A stretch of DNA of 64,000 nt from Sulfitobacter sp. THAF37 (GTDB lineage: Bacteria > Pseudomonadota > Alphaproteobacteria > Rhodobacterales > Rhodobacteraceae). Under the pieces are notes generated by a model. That model worked only from the letters and a program-made list of their open reading frames with translations. It had not been told where the DNA came from and ran no database searches. Shown here one piece after another: positions 20,579 through 29,881 of this stretch. Where the stretch lies: positions 992,001 to 1,056,000 of the forward strand of contig NZ_CP045372.1 in NCBI RefSeq assembly GCF_009363555.1, in the 5' to 3' direction. Position numbers and translations under genes: made by a program. The first letter of the stretch is position 1. Each line of letters starts with the position of its first letter.

Positions 20579-21427
20579 ATGCATAAACGACTCACATTCG
20601 TGGCCGCCCTGGCCGTTTCCACCTGCCTCGGCCTGCCCACGGCCGCACAGGATACGCCGCAGCTCGATACCGTCGTGGCAACGGTCAACGGGACCGACAT
20701 CACGCTGGGCCACATGATCATCGCGCGGGCACGCCTGCCCGAGCAGTATCAGCAGCTTCCCAACGAAGTGCTCTTCAAGGGCATCCTTGAGCAACTGGTG
20801 CAGCAAACCGCCCTCAGCGATACGTTCGAAGGTGATCTTCCGCCCCGCGTGGAACTGTCGCTCGAAAACGAAACCCGTTCGCTGAAAGCAGGCGAGGTGA
20901 TTGAGCGCATTATGGCCGAGCCGCTGGACGAAGCAGATGTTCAGGCTGCCTATGACGCGGAATACACCGGCGCAGAGCCGGAGAAGGAATTCGATGCGTC
21001 CCACATCCTTGTCGAGACTGAGGAAGAGGCCAAGGCCGTGAAGACGCAGCTCGACGAAGGGGCCGACTTTGCCGAGGTCGCGCGCGAGAAATCCACTGGC
21101 CCCTCCGGTCCGGGCGGCGGCGCGCTGGGATGGTTCGGCAAGGGCATGATGGTCCCGGCGTTTGAAAACGCCGTGATGGACATGGAGCCGGGCCAGGTGT
21201 CCGACCCGGTCGAGACCCAGTTCGGCTGGCACGTGATCAAACTGAACGATGTGCGCGACAGCGAAGCGCCCGAGCTGGAAACGGTACGCGAGGAGATCGA
21301 GCTGCAACTGCGTCAGACCCGCGTGCAGACCGCCATCGAGGAGATCACGGCAGAAGCCGAGGTCGACCAGTCCGCCGCCGAGGGAATCGATCCTTCGGTT
21401 CTGAACAACATCGAATGGCTGGAGTAA
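20579..21427 (+). CDS. Periplasmic peptidyl-prolyl cis-trans isomerase, parvulin type (PpiC/SurA-like)
   Basis: 282 residues. A signal peptide occupies 1-24 (MHKRLTFVAALAVSTCLGLP, then TAAQ). Residues 30-120 resemble a SurA-type N-terminal chaperone region, and 138-225 are a parvulin domain with FDASHILVETEEEAK, ARE, GGALGWFGKGMMVPAFE and FGWHVIKL. It probably helps outer-membrane or periplasmic proteins fold. argJ begins 3 bases after its stop, so the two share a transcript. Confidence 0.88.
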   Translation: MHKRLTFVAALAVSTCLGLPTAAQDTPQLDTVVATVNGTDITLGHMIIARARLPEQYQQLPNEVLFKGILEQLVQQTALSDTFEGDLPPRVELSLENETRSLKAGEVIERIMAEPLDEADVQAAYDAEYTGAEPEKEFDASHILVETEEEAKAVKTQLDEGADFAEVAREKSTGPSGPGGGALGWFGKGMMVPAFENAVMDMEPGQVSDPVETQFGWHVIKLNDVRDSEAPELETVREEIELQLRQTRVQTAIEEITAEAEVDQSAAEGIDPSVLNNIEWLE

Positions 21428-21430
21428 GCC

Positions 21431-22657
21431 TTGGGCAAGATCACGCAAGTTTCCCCGCTGGCGCCCGCGGCCTTTCCGGATCTGCCGGTCATTGACGGCG
21501 TTCGCTTTGCCACCGCGTCAGCGGGGGTCAAGTACCAGGGCCGGACCGACGTGATGTTGGCGGTCCTGGCGCCGGGCACCTCTGTTGCCGGGGTCTTCAC
21601 ACGGTCCAAGACGCGGGCGGCGCCTGTGCTGGACTGCCAGGAGAAAATTGGTGCCGCGTCCGAGGCGGGCGCGGCCATTCTGGTGAACTCCGGCAATGCC
21701 AATGCCTTTACCGGGAAGAACGGAGTTGCCTCTGTCAAGGCAATCACTGCCGCTGTCTCTGCGGCCTGCGATGTGCCCGAGGCGCGGGTCTTCACTTCTT
21801 CGACTGGGGTGATCGGCGAACCGCTGCCCCATGACCGTGTGACGGCCAGCCTTGCGGACCTCACGGCGGAGCTGGAGGCGGGCGGCATCGCCGCGGCGGC
21901 CAAGGCAATCATGACCACCGATACCTTTCCCAAGGGCGCACAGGCAGAGGTAGAGATCGACGGCAAGACCGTCAGGATCGCGGGCATCGCCAAGGGGTCC
22001 GGCATGATCGCCCCCGACATGGCGACGATGCTGGTTTATATCTTTACCGACGCCCACTTCGACCAGAGCGCCCTCCAGGAGGCTGTCGCAGAAAATGCGG
22101 ACAAGACCTTCAACTGCATCACCGTGGACAGTGACACTTCCACCTCCGACAGCGTGATCGTCGCGGCAACCGACACGTCGGGCGCGGACGCGACCGGCAA
22201 CGCGGTCTTTGCGGACGCGCTGCACGGCGTGATGCTGGACCTCGCGCATCAGGTCGTGCGCGATGGCGAAGGCGCGACGAAGTTTGTCGAAGTCACCGTA
22301 TCCGGTGCCGCGTCGGACGCCGATGCCAAGACACACGCCATGGCCATCGCCAATTCACCCCTGATCAAGACCGCCATCGCCGGAGAAGACCCGAACTGGG
22401 GCCGTGTCGTGATGGCCATCGGAAAATCCGGTGCCGAAGCCGACCGGGACCGGTTGTCGATCCGGTTCGGGGAGGTCGAGGTGGCCAAGGACGGTTGGCG
22501 CAGCCCCGACTACTCGGAAGAGGCCGCAGCCGCACATATGAAGGGCGAAGAAATCCGCATCGCCGTCGATCTCGGCCTTGGCAAGGGGGCCAGCACCGTC
22601 TGGACCTGCGATCTGACCCACGGCTACATCGCGATCAATGCCGACTATCGGTCCTGA
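21431..22657 (+). CDS. argJ: Bifunctional ornithine acetyltransferase / N-acetylglutamate synthase
   Basis: 408 residues starting at TTG (21431); GGAG of the ribosome-binding site lies inside the end of the parvulin gene, and the N-terminus KITQVSPLAPAAFPDLPVID is the classic ArgJ beginning. IMTTDTFPKGA (160-170) is the self-cleavage site, with Thr162 expected as the new N-terminal nucleophile. ArgJ transfers the acetyl group from N-acetylornithine to glutamate, closing the cyclic arginine pathway. argG also lies in this window (51324), but far away. Downstream mutT follows after 18 bases. Confidence 0.96.
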   Translation: MGKITQVSPLAPAAFPDLPVIDGVRFATASAGVKYQGRTDVMLAVLAPGTSVAGVFTRSKTRAAPVLDCQEKIGAASEAGAAILVNSGNANAFTGKNGVASVKAITAAVSAACDVPEARVFTSSTGVIGEPLPHDRVTASLADLTAELEAGGIAAAAKAIMTTDTFPKGAQAEVEIDGKTVRIAGIAKGSGMIAPDMATMLVYIFTDAHFDQSALQEAVAENADKTFNCITVDSDTSTSDSVIVAATDTSGADATGNAVFADALHGVMLDLAHQVVRDGEGATKFVEVTVSGAASDADAKTHAMAIANSPLIKTAIAGEDPNWGRVVMAIGKSGAEADRDRLSIRFGEVEVAKDGWRSPDYSEEAAAAHMKGEEIRIAVDLGLGKGASTVWTCDLTHGYIAINADYRS

Positions 22658-22675
22658 GCGCGTGGAAGAGCGTTG

Positions 22676-23074
22676 GTGAAAGTCGTACTTGTCTCTGCCG
22701 TCGCCCTGATCGACATTGACGGCCGCGTTCTGATCGCGCAGCGGCCGGAGGGCAAGGCGATGGCAGGCCTTTGGGAATTTCCCGGCGGCAAGGTCGAACC
22801 CGGCGAGACACCCGAGAACGCCTTGATCCGCGAACTGGAGGAAGAGCTGGGGATCAACACCTGGGCCTCCTGTCTCGCGCCGCTGACGTTTGCCAGCCAC
22901 AGCTACGACACGTTCCATTTGCTCATGCCGCTGTATGCCTGCCGCAAGTGGGAGGGCACGCCGATGTCAAAAGAGGGCCAGTCGTTGAAGTGGGTTCGCG
23001 CAAACGATCTGCGAAATTACCCCATGCCAGCCGCGGACATACCGCTCATACCCATTCTGCGGGACTGGCTGTGA
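22676..23074 (+). CDS. mutT: 8-oxo-dGTP diphosphatase (MutT, Nudix)
   Basis: 132 residues from the GTG at 22676, which has GGAAG 7 bases upstream; a TTG 3 bases earlier is also possible. The Nudix box runs from GGKVEPGETPENALIREL to EEELGI (residues about 37-59), with the GLWEFPGG approach and LMPLYACRKWEG typical of MutT. It removes oxidised guanine nucleotides from the pool. Third gene of the parvulin-argJ-mutT run, with an inverted repeat 6 bases after its stop. Confidence 0.9.
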   Translation: MKVVLVSAVALIDIDGRVLIAQRPEGKAMAGLWEFPGGKVEPGETPENALIRELEEELGINTWASCLAPLTFASHSYDTFHLLMPLYACRKWEGTPMSKEGQSLKWVRANDLRNYPMPAADIPLIPILRDWL

Positions 23075-23079
23075 AACAA

Positions 23080-23110
23080 TAATGCGCACATGCCCGTAAT
23101 TTGCGCATTA
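23080..23110 (+). repeat. Perfect 9-bp inverted repeat after mutT
   Basis: TAATGCGCA (23080-23088) and TGCGCATTA (23102-23110) are perfect inverted copies separated by 13 bases. It lies 6 bases after mutT but has no T-run, so it may end the transcript or be an operator for the next small gene. The GTGAAACAAT just before it (23071-23080) recurs at 23124-23133. Confidence 0.55.
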
Positions 23111-23114
23111 ATAT

Positions 23115-23167
23115 TAAGCTTTTGTGAAACAATTCAGTGGAGTCTGCAGAATTGTTTGGTAAGCTTA
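23115..23167 (+). repeat. Long imperfect hairpin upstream of the 44-residue gene
   Basis: AAACAATTC (23127-23135) pairs perfectly with GAATTGTTT (23149-23157), loop 13 bases; outside an internal loop (5 and 3 bases), TAAGCTT (23115-23121) pairs with AAGCTTA (23161-23167). That is 16 bp in all. The region is AT-rich compared with its surroundings. It lies 26 bases upstream of the small gene start. Confidence 0.55.
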
Positions 23168-23193
23168 TCCCATCTTTCTGGGGAGGAAGCGGT

Positions 23194-23328
23194 ATGTTGC
23201 GGACAATAACGATCGGATCCAGTATATCCGTGCAGGGAATTTTTGTCGGGAATACGCCGAACGGGCTGATGACCGTTCAGGTGGATGACAAGATTTATTC
23301 GGGAAAGCCGGTAAATCGTTCCAACTGA
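23194..23328 (+). CDS. Small conserved-looking protein, 44 residues, unknown function
   Basis: An ORF could begin at 23137, but the ATG at 23194 has a very strong ribosome-binding site (GGGGAGGAAG, 23180-23189) at ideal spacing, so I take that start. The product, MLRTITIGSSISVQGIFVGN followed by TPNGLMTVQVDDKIYSGKPV, is a run of alternating hydrophobic residues that looks like a small all-beta domain, with no membrane segment or signal peptide. I recall similar short proteins in roseobacters but no known function. It lies between mutT and the lipid kinase gene, after a highly structured AT-rich leader. Confidence 0.6.
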   Translation: MLRTITIGSSISVQGIFVGNTPNGLMTVQVDDKIYSGKPVNRSN

Positions 23329-23380
23329 TGAAAAATTTCCCTCGCTGACGAACTTCGCTCTGTATTGGGCGTTCTGCTCT

Positions 23381-23408
23381 GGGGCATGAGCCCCTGACAA
23401 ACAGGGGC
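23381..23408 (+). promoter_or_regulatory. Two mutually exclusive hairpins over the ribosome-binding site of the lipid kinase gene
   Basis: GGGGC (23381-23385) can pair with GCCCC (23390-23394), loop 4. Alternatively GCCCCTG (23390-23396) pairs with CAGGGGC (23402-23408), loop 5. Both use 23390-23394. The second hairpin buries AGGGG (23403-23407), the likely ribosome-binding site 6 bases before the ATG at 23414. This could be a translational switch, or chance. Confidence 0.4.
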
Positions 23409-23413
23409 AGGAT

Positions 23414-24331
23414 ATGTCAGGCCAGCGTACAATCGTCATTGTCAATGCCGCCTCCGGGAACTTGGATGGCGACGCCAAGGTCGCGACCATTCGCGACGCG
23501 TTCACCTCGCGCGGCGAGTCTGTCGATTTTGCCAGGGTGCAGGACTATGACAGTGTTGAAGCCGCCGCAAAAGCTGCGCTGGCAGAGAGTGATGCGCGCC
23601 TGGCCGTGGCGGGCGGCGATGGCACGATCTGCGGTGCGGCTTCCGTACTTGCGGGCAGCGGTCGTGATATCGGTATCATTCCTGCGGGCACCTTCAACTA
23701 TTTTGCCCGGTCGCTGGGTCTGCCCGAAGACACCGACGCCGCGGTCGAAGCCATGCTGAACGGCACCCCGCGTGAGGTCAACGTGGCCACGGTAAACGGG
23801 CGCATGTTCCTCAACAATGCCAGCATCGGCGCATATGCCGCGATCCTCCAAACCCGGGAGGGGACGTACAAACGGTGGGGACGCAGCCGGCTCGCTGCCT
23901 ATTGGTCTGTGCTGAAGACGCTTGTGACCTTTCGCGCGCCCTTGAAGTTGACGGTGGAGATCGACGGCCAGCAGTATATCCGCCGGACACCGCTGCTTTT
24001 CGTGATCAACAATGCCTACCAGCTGAACGAAATGGGACTGAACGGAGCAGAGGCCATCGCAGAAGGTGAACTTGTGACGCTGATTGCCCCGAATTCAGGT
24101 CGCCTGGGCCTTCTGCGACATGCAGCGGCGCTGGCACTTGGCATTGCGAAACCGGAAACGGACTACGAAATGGTCAGTGGGAAAACCATAGAAATCTCCA
24201 TGAAGCGCAAGCGCCGTCCAGTGGCCCGCGACGGCGAAATTACACGCATGGGCGGGCCCTTTACCATCCGCCACGCACCCAACCCGCTGCGCATCCTCGT
24301 TCCTTCTGCCGACGCCACTGCGGTCCGATGA
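23414..24331 (+). CDS. Diacylglycerol kinase family lipid kinase
   Basis: 305 residues. AVAGGDGTICGAA (65-77) holds the GGDGT nucleotide-binding motif, followed by IIPAGTFNYFARSLGLPED, the second DAGK signature. The family (YegS/BmrU-like) phosphorylates diacylglycerol or related lipids at the cytosolic membrane face; the true lipid here is unknown. The stop overlaps the next gene by 4 bases (ATGA), so a phosphatase-like partner is co-expressed. Translation may be controlled by the hairpins in its leader. Confidence 0.85.
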   Translation: MSGQRTIVIVNAASGNLDGDAKVATIRDAFTSRGESVDFARVQDYDSVEAAAKAALAESDARLAVAGGDGTICGAASVLAGSGRDIGIIPAGTFNYFARSLGLPEDTDAAVEAMLNGTPREVNVATVNGRMFLNNASIGAYAAILQTREGTYKRWGRSRLAAYWSVLKTLVTFRAPLKLTVEIDGQQYIRRTPLLFVINNAYQLNEMGLNGAEAIAEGELVTLIAPNSGRLGLLRHAAALALGIAKPETDYEMVSGKTIEISMKRKRRPVARDGEITRMGGPFTIRHAPNPLRILVPSADATAVR

Positions 24332-25134
24332 CCCGGCTTGTCCATCTGTCCGATCTGCATTTCGGCAAGGACCGTGCCGACCTGATCCAGCCACTCCTCA
24401 CCGTGCTGGAAAACTTGCAGCCGGATCATGTGGCGATTTCGGGCGATCTGACCCAGCGCGCCCGAAGTCAGGAATACGAAAGCGCGCGCGCCTTTATCGA
24501 CCGGATAGATGCCCCGGTTCTGTGCGTCCCGGGAAACCACGACATCCCGATCCACCGTCCACTGACGCGGCTTTTTCGGCCCTTCGGGAATTATCGCAAA
24601 TACATCTCGTCCGATCTGACCCCAAGCGTCGAAACGGCTGAAATGGTGATGGTCGGCTTGAATACGGTCGACCGCTTTCAATGGCAGGCGGGGCGACTTT
24701 CGGCACTGCGGCTGCGCCGCGCCTGCACGGCGATGGGGGCCGCCCCCGCGCACAAGCTGCGGGTTCTGGTCGTCCACCATCCGCTGGAACATCCCGAAGG
24801 CGTGAGCAAGAAGCCGATCCCGGGCGCCGCAGAGGCGCTTGAGCGGCTGATCGGATGCGGTGCGGACCTGATCCTGTCGGGGCATCTGCATCTGTGGCAC
24901 GCGGGCGAATTCGCCCACCGCGCAGGGGAACACGACCGCCGGAATGCGGTCCAGCTGCATGCGGGCACCAGCCTGTCGTCGCGGGTCCGCGGGGAACCGA
25001 ACGACTTCAACGTGATCGACATCCTGGACAGATCAGTTCAGGTCGCCCGCCAGAGCTTCGACGAAAAGACAGGAGCTTTTGAAACGACAGAGACCCGGCA
25101 ATTCAACCGGGCCTCCGACATTTCTCGAAGCTGA
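24328..25134 (+). CDS. Calcineurin-like metallophosphoesterase
   Basis: 268 residues. Metal-binding motifs in order: LSDLHFGKDR (7-16), SGDLTQRARS, PGNHDIPIH, VVHHPLEH and LSGHLHLWHAG. This is a complete binuclear metallophosphoesterase core. Family members act on cyclic nucleotides, nucleotides or phospholipids, and I cannot tell which. Coupling to the lipid kinase (4-base overlap) suggests opposing action on a lipid (inference). It is convergent with infB with a 6-base gap and no obvious terminator. Confidence 0.85.
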   Translation: MTRLVHLSDLHFGKDRADLIQPLLTVLENLQPDHVAISGDLTQRARSQEYESARAFIDRIDAPVLCVPGNHDIPIHRPLTRLFRPFGNYRKYISSDLTPSVETAEMVMVGLNTVDRFQWQAGRLSALRLRRACTAMGAAPAHKLRVLVVHHPLEHPEGVSKKPIPGAAEALERLIGCGADLILSGHLHLWHAGEFAHRAGEHDRRNAVQLHAGTSLSSRVRGEPNDFNVIDILDRSVQVARQSFDEKTGAFETTETRQFNRASDISRS

Positions 25135-25140
25135 CAGTAA

Positions 25141-27612
25141 TCAGCTGAGCGTGCGGGTGACTTCCTCACGTTCGAAGATCTCGATCACGTCGTCCGGGCG
25201 GACGTCGTCGTAGTTCTCGAACGCCATGCCGCATTCCTGGCCCGACTGCACCTCAGCGACCTCGTCCTTGAAACGCTTCAGGGTCTTCAGCGTGCCCTCG
25301 TGGATAACCACGTTGTCGCGCAGCAGACGCACCCCGGCGGACCGGCGCGCCACGCCTTCTGTCACCAGACAGCCAGCGACCTTGCCAACGCCCGTGACCT
25401 TGAAGACTTCCTTGATCGTTGCATAACCAATGAAGTTTTCCTTGATCTCGTTGCTGAGCAGGCCAGAGGCCGCAGCCTTCACGTCATCGACAAGGTCATA
25501 GATCACGGAGTAATACCGGATTTCCACGCCCTTCTGGTTGGCTGTGTTACGGGCCGACGCGTTGGCACGCACGTTGAACCCCATGATCGGCGCCCCAGAG
25601 GCTTCGGCAAGACCCACGTCGGTTTCGGTGATCGCCCCGACGCCGGAGTGCAGAACGCGCACGCGAACTTCCTCGTTGCCGATCTTTTCCATCGCCTGAA
25701 CGATTGCCTCGGCGGACCCTTGGACGTCTGCCTTCAGCAGGATCGGCAGTTCGCTGACATCCTCGTTCGCCTTGGCATTCGCCATGAGCTGTTCCAGCGT
25801 CGTGGCGGCACCGGCTGCGGCGCGCTTGTCCTTGGCGGCTTTTTCGCGATACGCCGCGATCTCGCGCGCCTGCGCCTCGGTCTCCGTCACGTTCAGCACG
25901 TCGCCCGCTTCGGGTGTGCCGTTCAGGCCAAGCACCTCGACCGGCACCGACGGCCCGGCCTCTTTGACACGTTCCCCGGCGTCGTTGATCAACGCACGGA
26001 CCTTGCCGTACTGCTCACCCACGACAAAGATGTCGCCCTGACGCAATGTCCCGGTCTGAACCAGAACGGTTGCGACCGGCCCGCGACCCACATCAAGCTG
26101 CGCTTCGATCACGGCACCAACCGCGGCGCGGTTGGGGTTCGCCTTGAGTTCAAGGATTTCCGCCTGCAGCGCGATGGCTTCAAGCAGCTCGTCCAGACCC
26201 TGACCGGTAGTGGCGGATACTTCCACATCCTGAACGTCGCCCGACAGCTTCTCCACGATGACCTCGTGTTGCAGCAGGTCGGTGCGGACCTTGTCCGGGT
26301 TCGCCGCCGGCTTGTCGATCTTGTTGATCGCCACGATCATCGGCACTTTTGCCGCCTTGGCGTGGTTGATCGCCTCAATCGTCTGCGGCATCACGGCGTC
26401 ATCCGCCGCCACGACCAGAACGACGATGTCCGTCACCTGCGCCCCGCGGGAACGCATCGACGTAAAGGCCGCGTGACCCGGTGTATCGAGGAAGGACAGC
26501 ACGGCACCGGTATCGGCCGTGACCTGGTAGGCCCCAATGTGCTGAGTGATGCCGCCAGCTTCGCCTGCAACGACCTTGGCGTTGCGGATCGCGTCCAGCA
26601 AGGATGTCTTGCCGTGATCGACGTGGCCCATGATCGTGATGACCGGCGGACGGGGTTTCAGATCTTCCGCCTTGTCCTGGACTTCCTTGATCACGTCTTC
26701 CACGTCCGCATCCGACACGCGGACAACCTTGTGGCCGAATTCCTCGATGATCAGTTCGGCTGTATCCGCGTCGATCGTCTCGTTCTGCGTGACCATCATG
26801 CCGTTCTGCATCAACGCCTTGACTACGGCACCGACCTTTTCGGTCATGCGGCTCGCCAGTTCGGAGACCATGATGGCCTCTGGCAGCTGCACCTCGCGCA
26901 CGACCTTCTCGCGCTCGACCGAACCGCCCAAGGCCTTCTGACGCGCGCGCTCCTGCTTGCGCTTCATCGCGGCCATTGACCGTTGGCGGCCACCTTCGCC
27001 GCCGGTCAGCGCCTGATTGACAGTCAGCTTGCCCGAACGGCGGTTGTCGCCGCCGCGGTTCTTCTTGTTGGTTTCCTCGCGGTCGCGCTCCGTCTTGCGG
27101 GCGGGCTGCGCGGGCGCGGCCTTGTTGTTGGGCGTGCGCGCCACGGCGGGTTCCGCCGGAGCGGCGGCTGCGGCCTCCGCAGCGGCGACGGCGTCGCGCT
27201 GCTTCTTGGCTTCTTCCTCGGCCTTGGCCTTCAGCGCCTCTTCGCGCTCTTTTTCCTCGCGCTCTTTCTCTTCCTGCTCGGCCCGGCGGCGTTCGCGCTC
27301 TTCGGCGCGCGCCTTTTCCTCGGCTTCGCGGGCAGCAGCCTCTTCGGCTTCGCGGGCCTTGGCAGCCTGCACAGCCCTCAGACGGCGGTCCATTTCGGCA
27401 TCCGTGATCCCGGCAGGGCGCTTTGACGGATCCCCCACCGGAGAACCGCCCGCACCTGATTTGCCAGCACCCGGTTTGGGCACCACAACGCGCTTGCGCT
27501 TGGTCTCGACCACAACGTTCTTGGTCCGCCCGTGGCTAAAGCTCTGCTTTACGTTACCCGGACGCGCGCTGCCGCGCAGACCCAATGTTTTCTTGCCGTC
27601 ACTATCGCTCAT
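25141..27612 (-). CDS. infB: Translation initiation factor IF-2
   Basis: 823 residues. An N-terminal IF2-associated region and a long charged coiled-coil stretch of Glu, Lys, Arg and Ala (about residues 80-150) precede the GTPase domain: [20 protein letters not shown] (G1), [10 protein letters not shown] (G3), VAINKIDKP (G4) and VSATTGQG (G5). Domains II-IV then follow, including the fMet-tRNA-binding C-terminus. It delivers initiator tRNA to the 30S subunit. It is the last gene of the rimP-nusA-ylxR-infB operon, 9 bases after ylxR. Confidence 0.98.
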   Translation of the reverse strand: MSDSDGKKTLGLRGSARPGNVKQSFSHGRTKNVVVETKRKRVVVPKPGAGKSGAGGSPVGDPSKRPAGITDAEMDRRLRAVQAAKAREAEEAAAREAEEKARAEERERRRAEQEEKEREEKEREEALKAKAEEEAKKQRDAVAAAEAAAAAPAEPAVARTPNNKAAPAQPARKTERDREETNKKNRGGDNRRSGKLTVNQALTGGEGGRQRSMAAMKRKQERARQKALGGSVEREKVVREVQLPEAIMVSELASRMTEKVGAVVKALMQNGMMVTQNETIDADTAELIIEEFGHKVVRVSDADVEDVIKEVQDKAEDLKPRPPVITIMGHVDHGKTSLLDAIRNAKVVAGEAGGITQHIGAYQVTADTGAVLSFLDTPGHAAFTSMRSRGAQVTDIVVLVVAADDAVMPQTIEAINHAKAAKVPMIVAINKIDKPAANPDKVRTDLLQHEVIVEKLSGDVQDVEVSATTGQGLDELLEAIALQAEILELKANPNRAAVGAVIEAQLDVGRGPVATVLVQTGTLRQGDIFVVGEQYGKVRALINDAGERVKEAGPSVPVEVLGLNGTPEAGDVLNVTETEAQAREIAAYREKAAKDKRAAAGAATTLEQLMANAKANEDVSELPILLKADVQGSAEAIVQAMEKIGNEEVRVRVLHSGVGAITETDVGLAEASGAPIMGFNVRANASARNTANQKGVEIRYYSVIYDLVDDVKAAASGLLSNEIKENFIGYATIKEVFKVTGVGKVAGCLVTEGVARRSAGVRLLRDNVVIHEGTLKTLKRFKDEVAEVQSGQECGMAFENYDDVRPDDVIEIFEREEVTRTLS

Positions 27613-27621
27613 CTAGCTCGT

Positions 27622-28242
27622 CTATCCTTTCGACTGGCCCTTGCCAGTCTCGATTTTGCGCACGCCTTTAAGTCGTTGGGCTTCCTCTACAACACGTAGC
27701 GTGAGTCCACCAGAGGCGAGCGCCCCATGTATCACAGTTTGACGTCCGAAAGCCAAACCCAATTCATTTGCCGTCAGCCAACCAATGTAGTGGCCATAGT
27801 GCGGCGTGCTCAATTTGCTCTTGCCGCGGCCCGATCCGTCAGACGCCTGGATCAAGACCTCCGCCTCTTCATTCTGCAGCCAGGCCTTGACCTTTTCGTA
27901 CCCCGCAACGGCACCACCGCCCTTGCGCTGCAACGAGATCAGATCGACGACGCGCCGGGCCAGCTGCCGCTCCACTTCCTCGATCAGGCCATCAGGCACG
28001 ATGACCTGCTGCTTCGCGGAACGCGAGAAGAGCTTTTTCTTCACCGCCTGTTCCAATGCAGCCCGGTCCGCGGAGACATAAATGCCGCGACCGGGAAGCT
28101 TGCCCATGATGTCGGGCACGACCTGCTGGTCCGGACCCACCACAAACCGCACAAGCCCGAACTTCGGCTGCACCTCTCCCGTGGAGATGCATTTGCGTTC
28201 GGGACCGTCCGACCGGTCCTTGGATGCGCCACCGCGACCCAT
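27622..28242 (-). CDS. RNA-binding protein of the YlxR/L7Ae type
   Basis: 206 residues from the ATG at 28242, 22 bases after nusA. An upstream in-frame ATG (28305) would overlap nusA by 41 bases, so I prefer the shorter form. Residues about 10-80 are the YlxR domain (ERKCISTGEV, LVRFVVGPD, GRGIYVSADRAAL); the C-terminal ~100 residues resemble ribosomal L7Ae (RRVVDLISLQRKGGGAVAGY). YlxR proteins are nucleic-acid binding and often sit between nusA and infB, as here. The role is probably in translation or RNA processing. Confidence 0.85.
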   Translation of the reverse strand: MGRGGASKDRSDGPERKCISTGEVQPKFGLVRFVVGPDQQVVPDIMGKLPGRGIYVSADRAALEQAVKKKLFSRSAKQQVIVPDGLIEEVERQLARRVVDLISLQRKGGGAVAGYEKVKAWLQNEEAEVLIQASDGSGRGKSKLSTPHYGHYIGWLTANELGLAFGRQTVIHGALASGGLTLRVVEEAQRLKGVRKIETGKGQSKG

Positions 28243-28264
28243 CAAGTGCCCCCGAGGCCTGAAA

Positions 28265-29881
28265 TCAGGCCTCGGCCTCCTCGACGGTTTCGCCTTCGTC
28301 TTCATCTTCGTCCGCGGTCAGATCCTCGGGATCGACCCAGCCCAGCATGACCCGGGCGGTCATGATCATGTCCTGCGCCTCTTCGAGGGTGATGTCAAAG
28401 GGCTCCAGCGTGCCTTCGTCCTTGACCCGTTCACCGTTGACCGTGGTCCAGCCCCCGGCGATTTCCCAGTCGGCGCAGGTCGCGAAGTCTTCCAGCGTCT
28501 TCACATCGTCTTTTGCCAGCGCCTCTATCATTTGGGGGGTCAGACCTTCGAATTCAACCAGGCTGTCCTCGACACCCAGCGCGCGGGCCGCTTCCAGCGC
28601 CGCCTTGTTCTGCGCTTCCAGCACGTCACGGGCGCGGGCCTGCAGTTCATTCGCGGTGTCCTCGTCTACTCCGTCGATGACCAACAGCTCGTCGATCTCC
28701 ACATAGGCGACTTCTTCCAGGTTGGTGAAGCCTTCGGAAACCAGCAGCTGGGCAAAGAACTCGTCCAGGTCCAGGTTGTCCATGAACAGCTTGGTCCGCA
28801 GCTCGAACTCCGCCTGGCGACGCTGGCTTTCCTGCTCTTCGGTCATGATGTCGATGTCGAGACCGGTCAGCTGCGACGCCAGACGCACGTTCTGACCGCG
28901 ACGGCCGATGGCCAGCGACAGCTGTTCTTCCGGAACGACGACTTCGATCTTGCCTGCTTCTTCGTCCAGAACAACCTTGGAGACCTCTGCAGGTTGCAGC
29001 GCGTTCACAAGGAAGGTCGGCTGGTCTTCGTTCCACGGGATGATGTCGATCTTCTCGCCCTGAAGCTCGTTCACCACGGCCTGCACGCGGGAGCCGCGCA
29101 TACCGACGCAGGCACCGACCGGGTCGATGGACCCGTCATAAGAGATCACGGCAATCTTGGCGCGTGAACCGGGGTCGCGGGCGACGGCCTTGATCTCGAT
29201 GATGCCGTCGTAGATTTCGGGCACTTCCATCTTGAACAGTTCAGCCATGAACTCGGGCGCGGTGCGCGACAGGAAAATCTGCGGGCCGCGCTGTTCGCGA
29301 CGCACGTCCTTGATATAGACCCGAATGCGGTCGTTGGGGCGATAGCTTTCGCGGCCGATCTTCTCGTTCCGGCGCAGGATCGCCTCGCCCGCACCCACGT
29401 CCACGATGACGTTGCCGTATTCTTCACGCTTGACCATACCATTGATGATGGTGCCCGCGCGATCCTTGAATTCCTCGTACTGACGGTCCCGTTCCGCTTC
29501 GCGAACCTTCTGCAGGATCACCTGCTTGGCCGATTGCGCGGCGATCCGGCCCATCTCGACCGGGGGGACTTCCTCGACCAGCGTGTCGCCTACCTTGGGG
29601 TCGTCCAGATACTGCCGGGCCTGTTCCACGGTGAACTCGGCCTGGTAATTCTCGAACTCCTCATCCTCGACCACGGTGCGCACACGGGTAAAGGTCGCGC
29701 GACCGGTCTTGCGGTCGATGGACACCCGGATGTCCATCTCAGCGCCGTAGCGGGACTTTGCCGCACGGGCGAGCGATTCTTCCATCGCTTCGACCACGAG
29801 GCCGGGGTCGATCATCTTTTCACGCGCTACCGCTTCCGCGGTTTGCAGCAGCTCCAGCTGGTTGGCAGATGTAATGGCCAT
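28265..29881 (-). CDS. nusA: Transcription termination/antitermination factor NusA
   Basis: 538 residues. An N-terminal RNA-polymerase-binding domain (about 1-135), an S1 domain (GTIINGMVKREEYGNVIVDV), two KH domains (VGACVGMRGSRVQAVV and LAIGRRGQNVRLASQL), then C-terminal acidic repeats with helix-hairpin-helix character (LLVIDGVDEDTANELQAR). NusA pauses RNA polymerase and promotes intrinsic termination. It overlaps the rimP stop by 1 base. As its own operon leader contains an intrinsic terminator, NusA may regulate itself here (inference). Confidence 0.97.
   Translation of the reverse strand: MAITSANQLELLQTAEAVAREKMIDPGLVVEAMEESLARAAKSRYGAEMDIRVSIDRKTGRATFTRVRTVVEDEEFENYQAEFTVEQARQYLDDPKVGDTLVEEVPPVEMGRIAAQSAKQVILQKVREAERDRQYEEFKDRAGTIINGMVKREEYGNVIVDVGAGEAILRRNEKIGRESYRPNDRIRVYIKDVRREQRGPQIFLSRTAPEFMAELFKMEVPEIYDGIIEIKAVARDPGSRAKIAVISYDGSIDPVGACVGMRGSRVQAVVNELQGEKIDIIPWNEDQPTFLVNALQPAEVSKVVLDEEAGKIEVVVPEEQLSLAIGRRGQNVRLASQLTGLDIDIMTEEQESQRRQAEFELRTKLFMDNLDLDEFFAQLLVSEGFTNLEEVAYVEIDELLVIDGVDEDTANELQARARDVLEAQNKAALEAARALGVEDSLVEFEGLTPQMIEALAKDDVKTLEDFATCADWEIAGGWTTVNGERVKDEGTLEPFDITLEEAQDMIMTARVMLGWVDPEDLTADEDEDEGETVEEAEA

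Noticed and set aside
25300..26979. 559-residue plus-strand ORF over infB
   Set aside because: It is a high-GC antisense shadow of infB; no recognisable domains, while the minus strand encodes a complete IF-2.
27100..27400. Repeat array in the N-terminal part of infB
   Set aside because: The repeats are Glu/Lys/Arg/Ala codons of the known flexible IF-2 region, not a CRISPR or mobile repeat.
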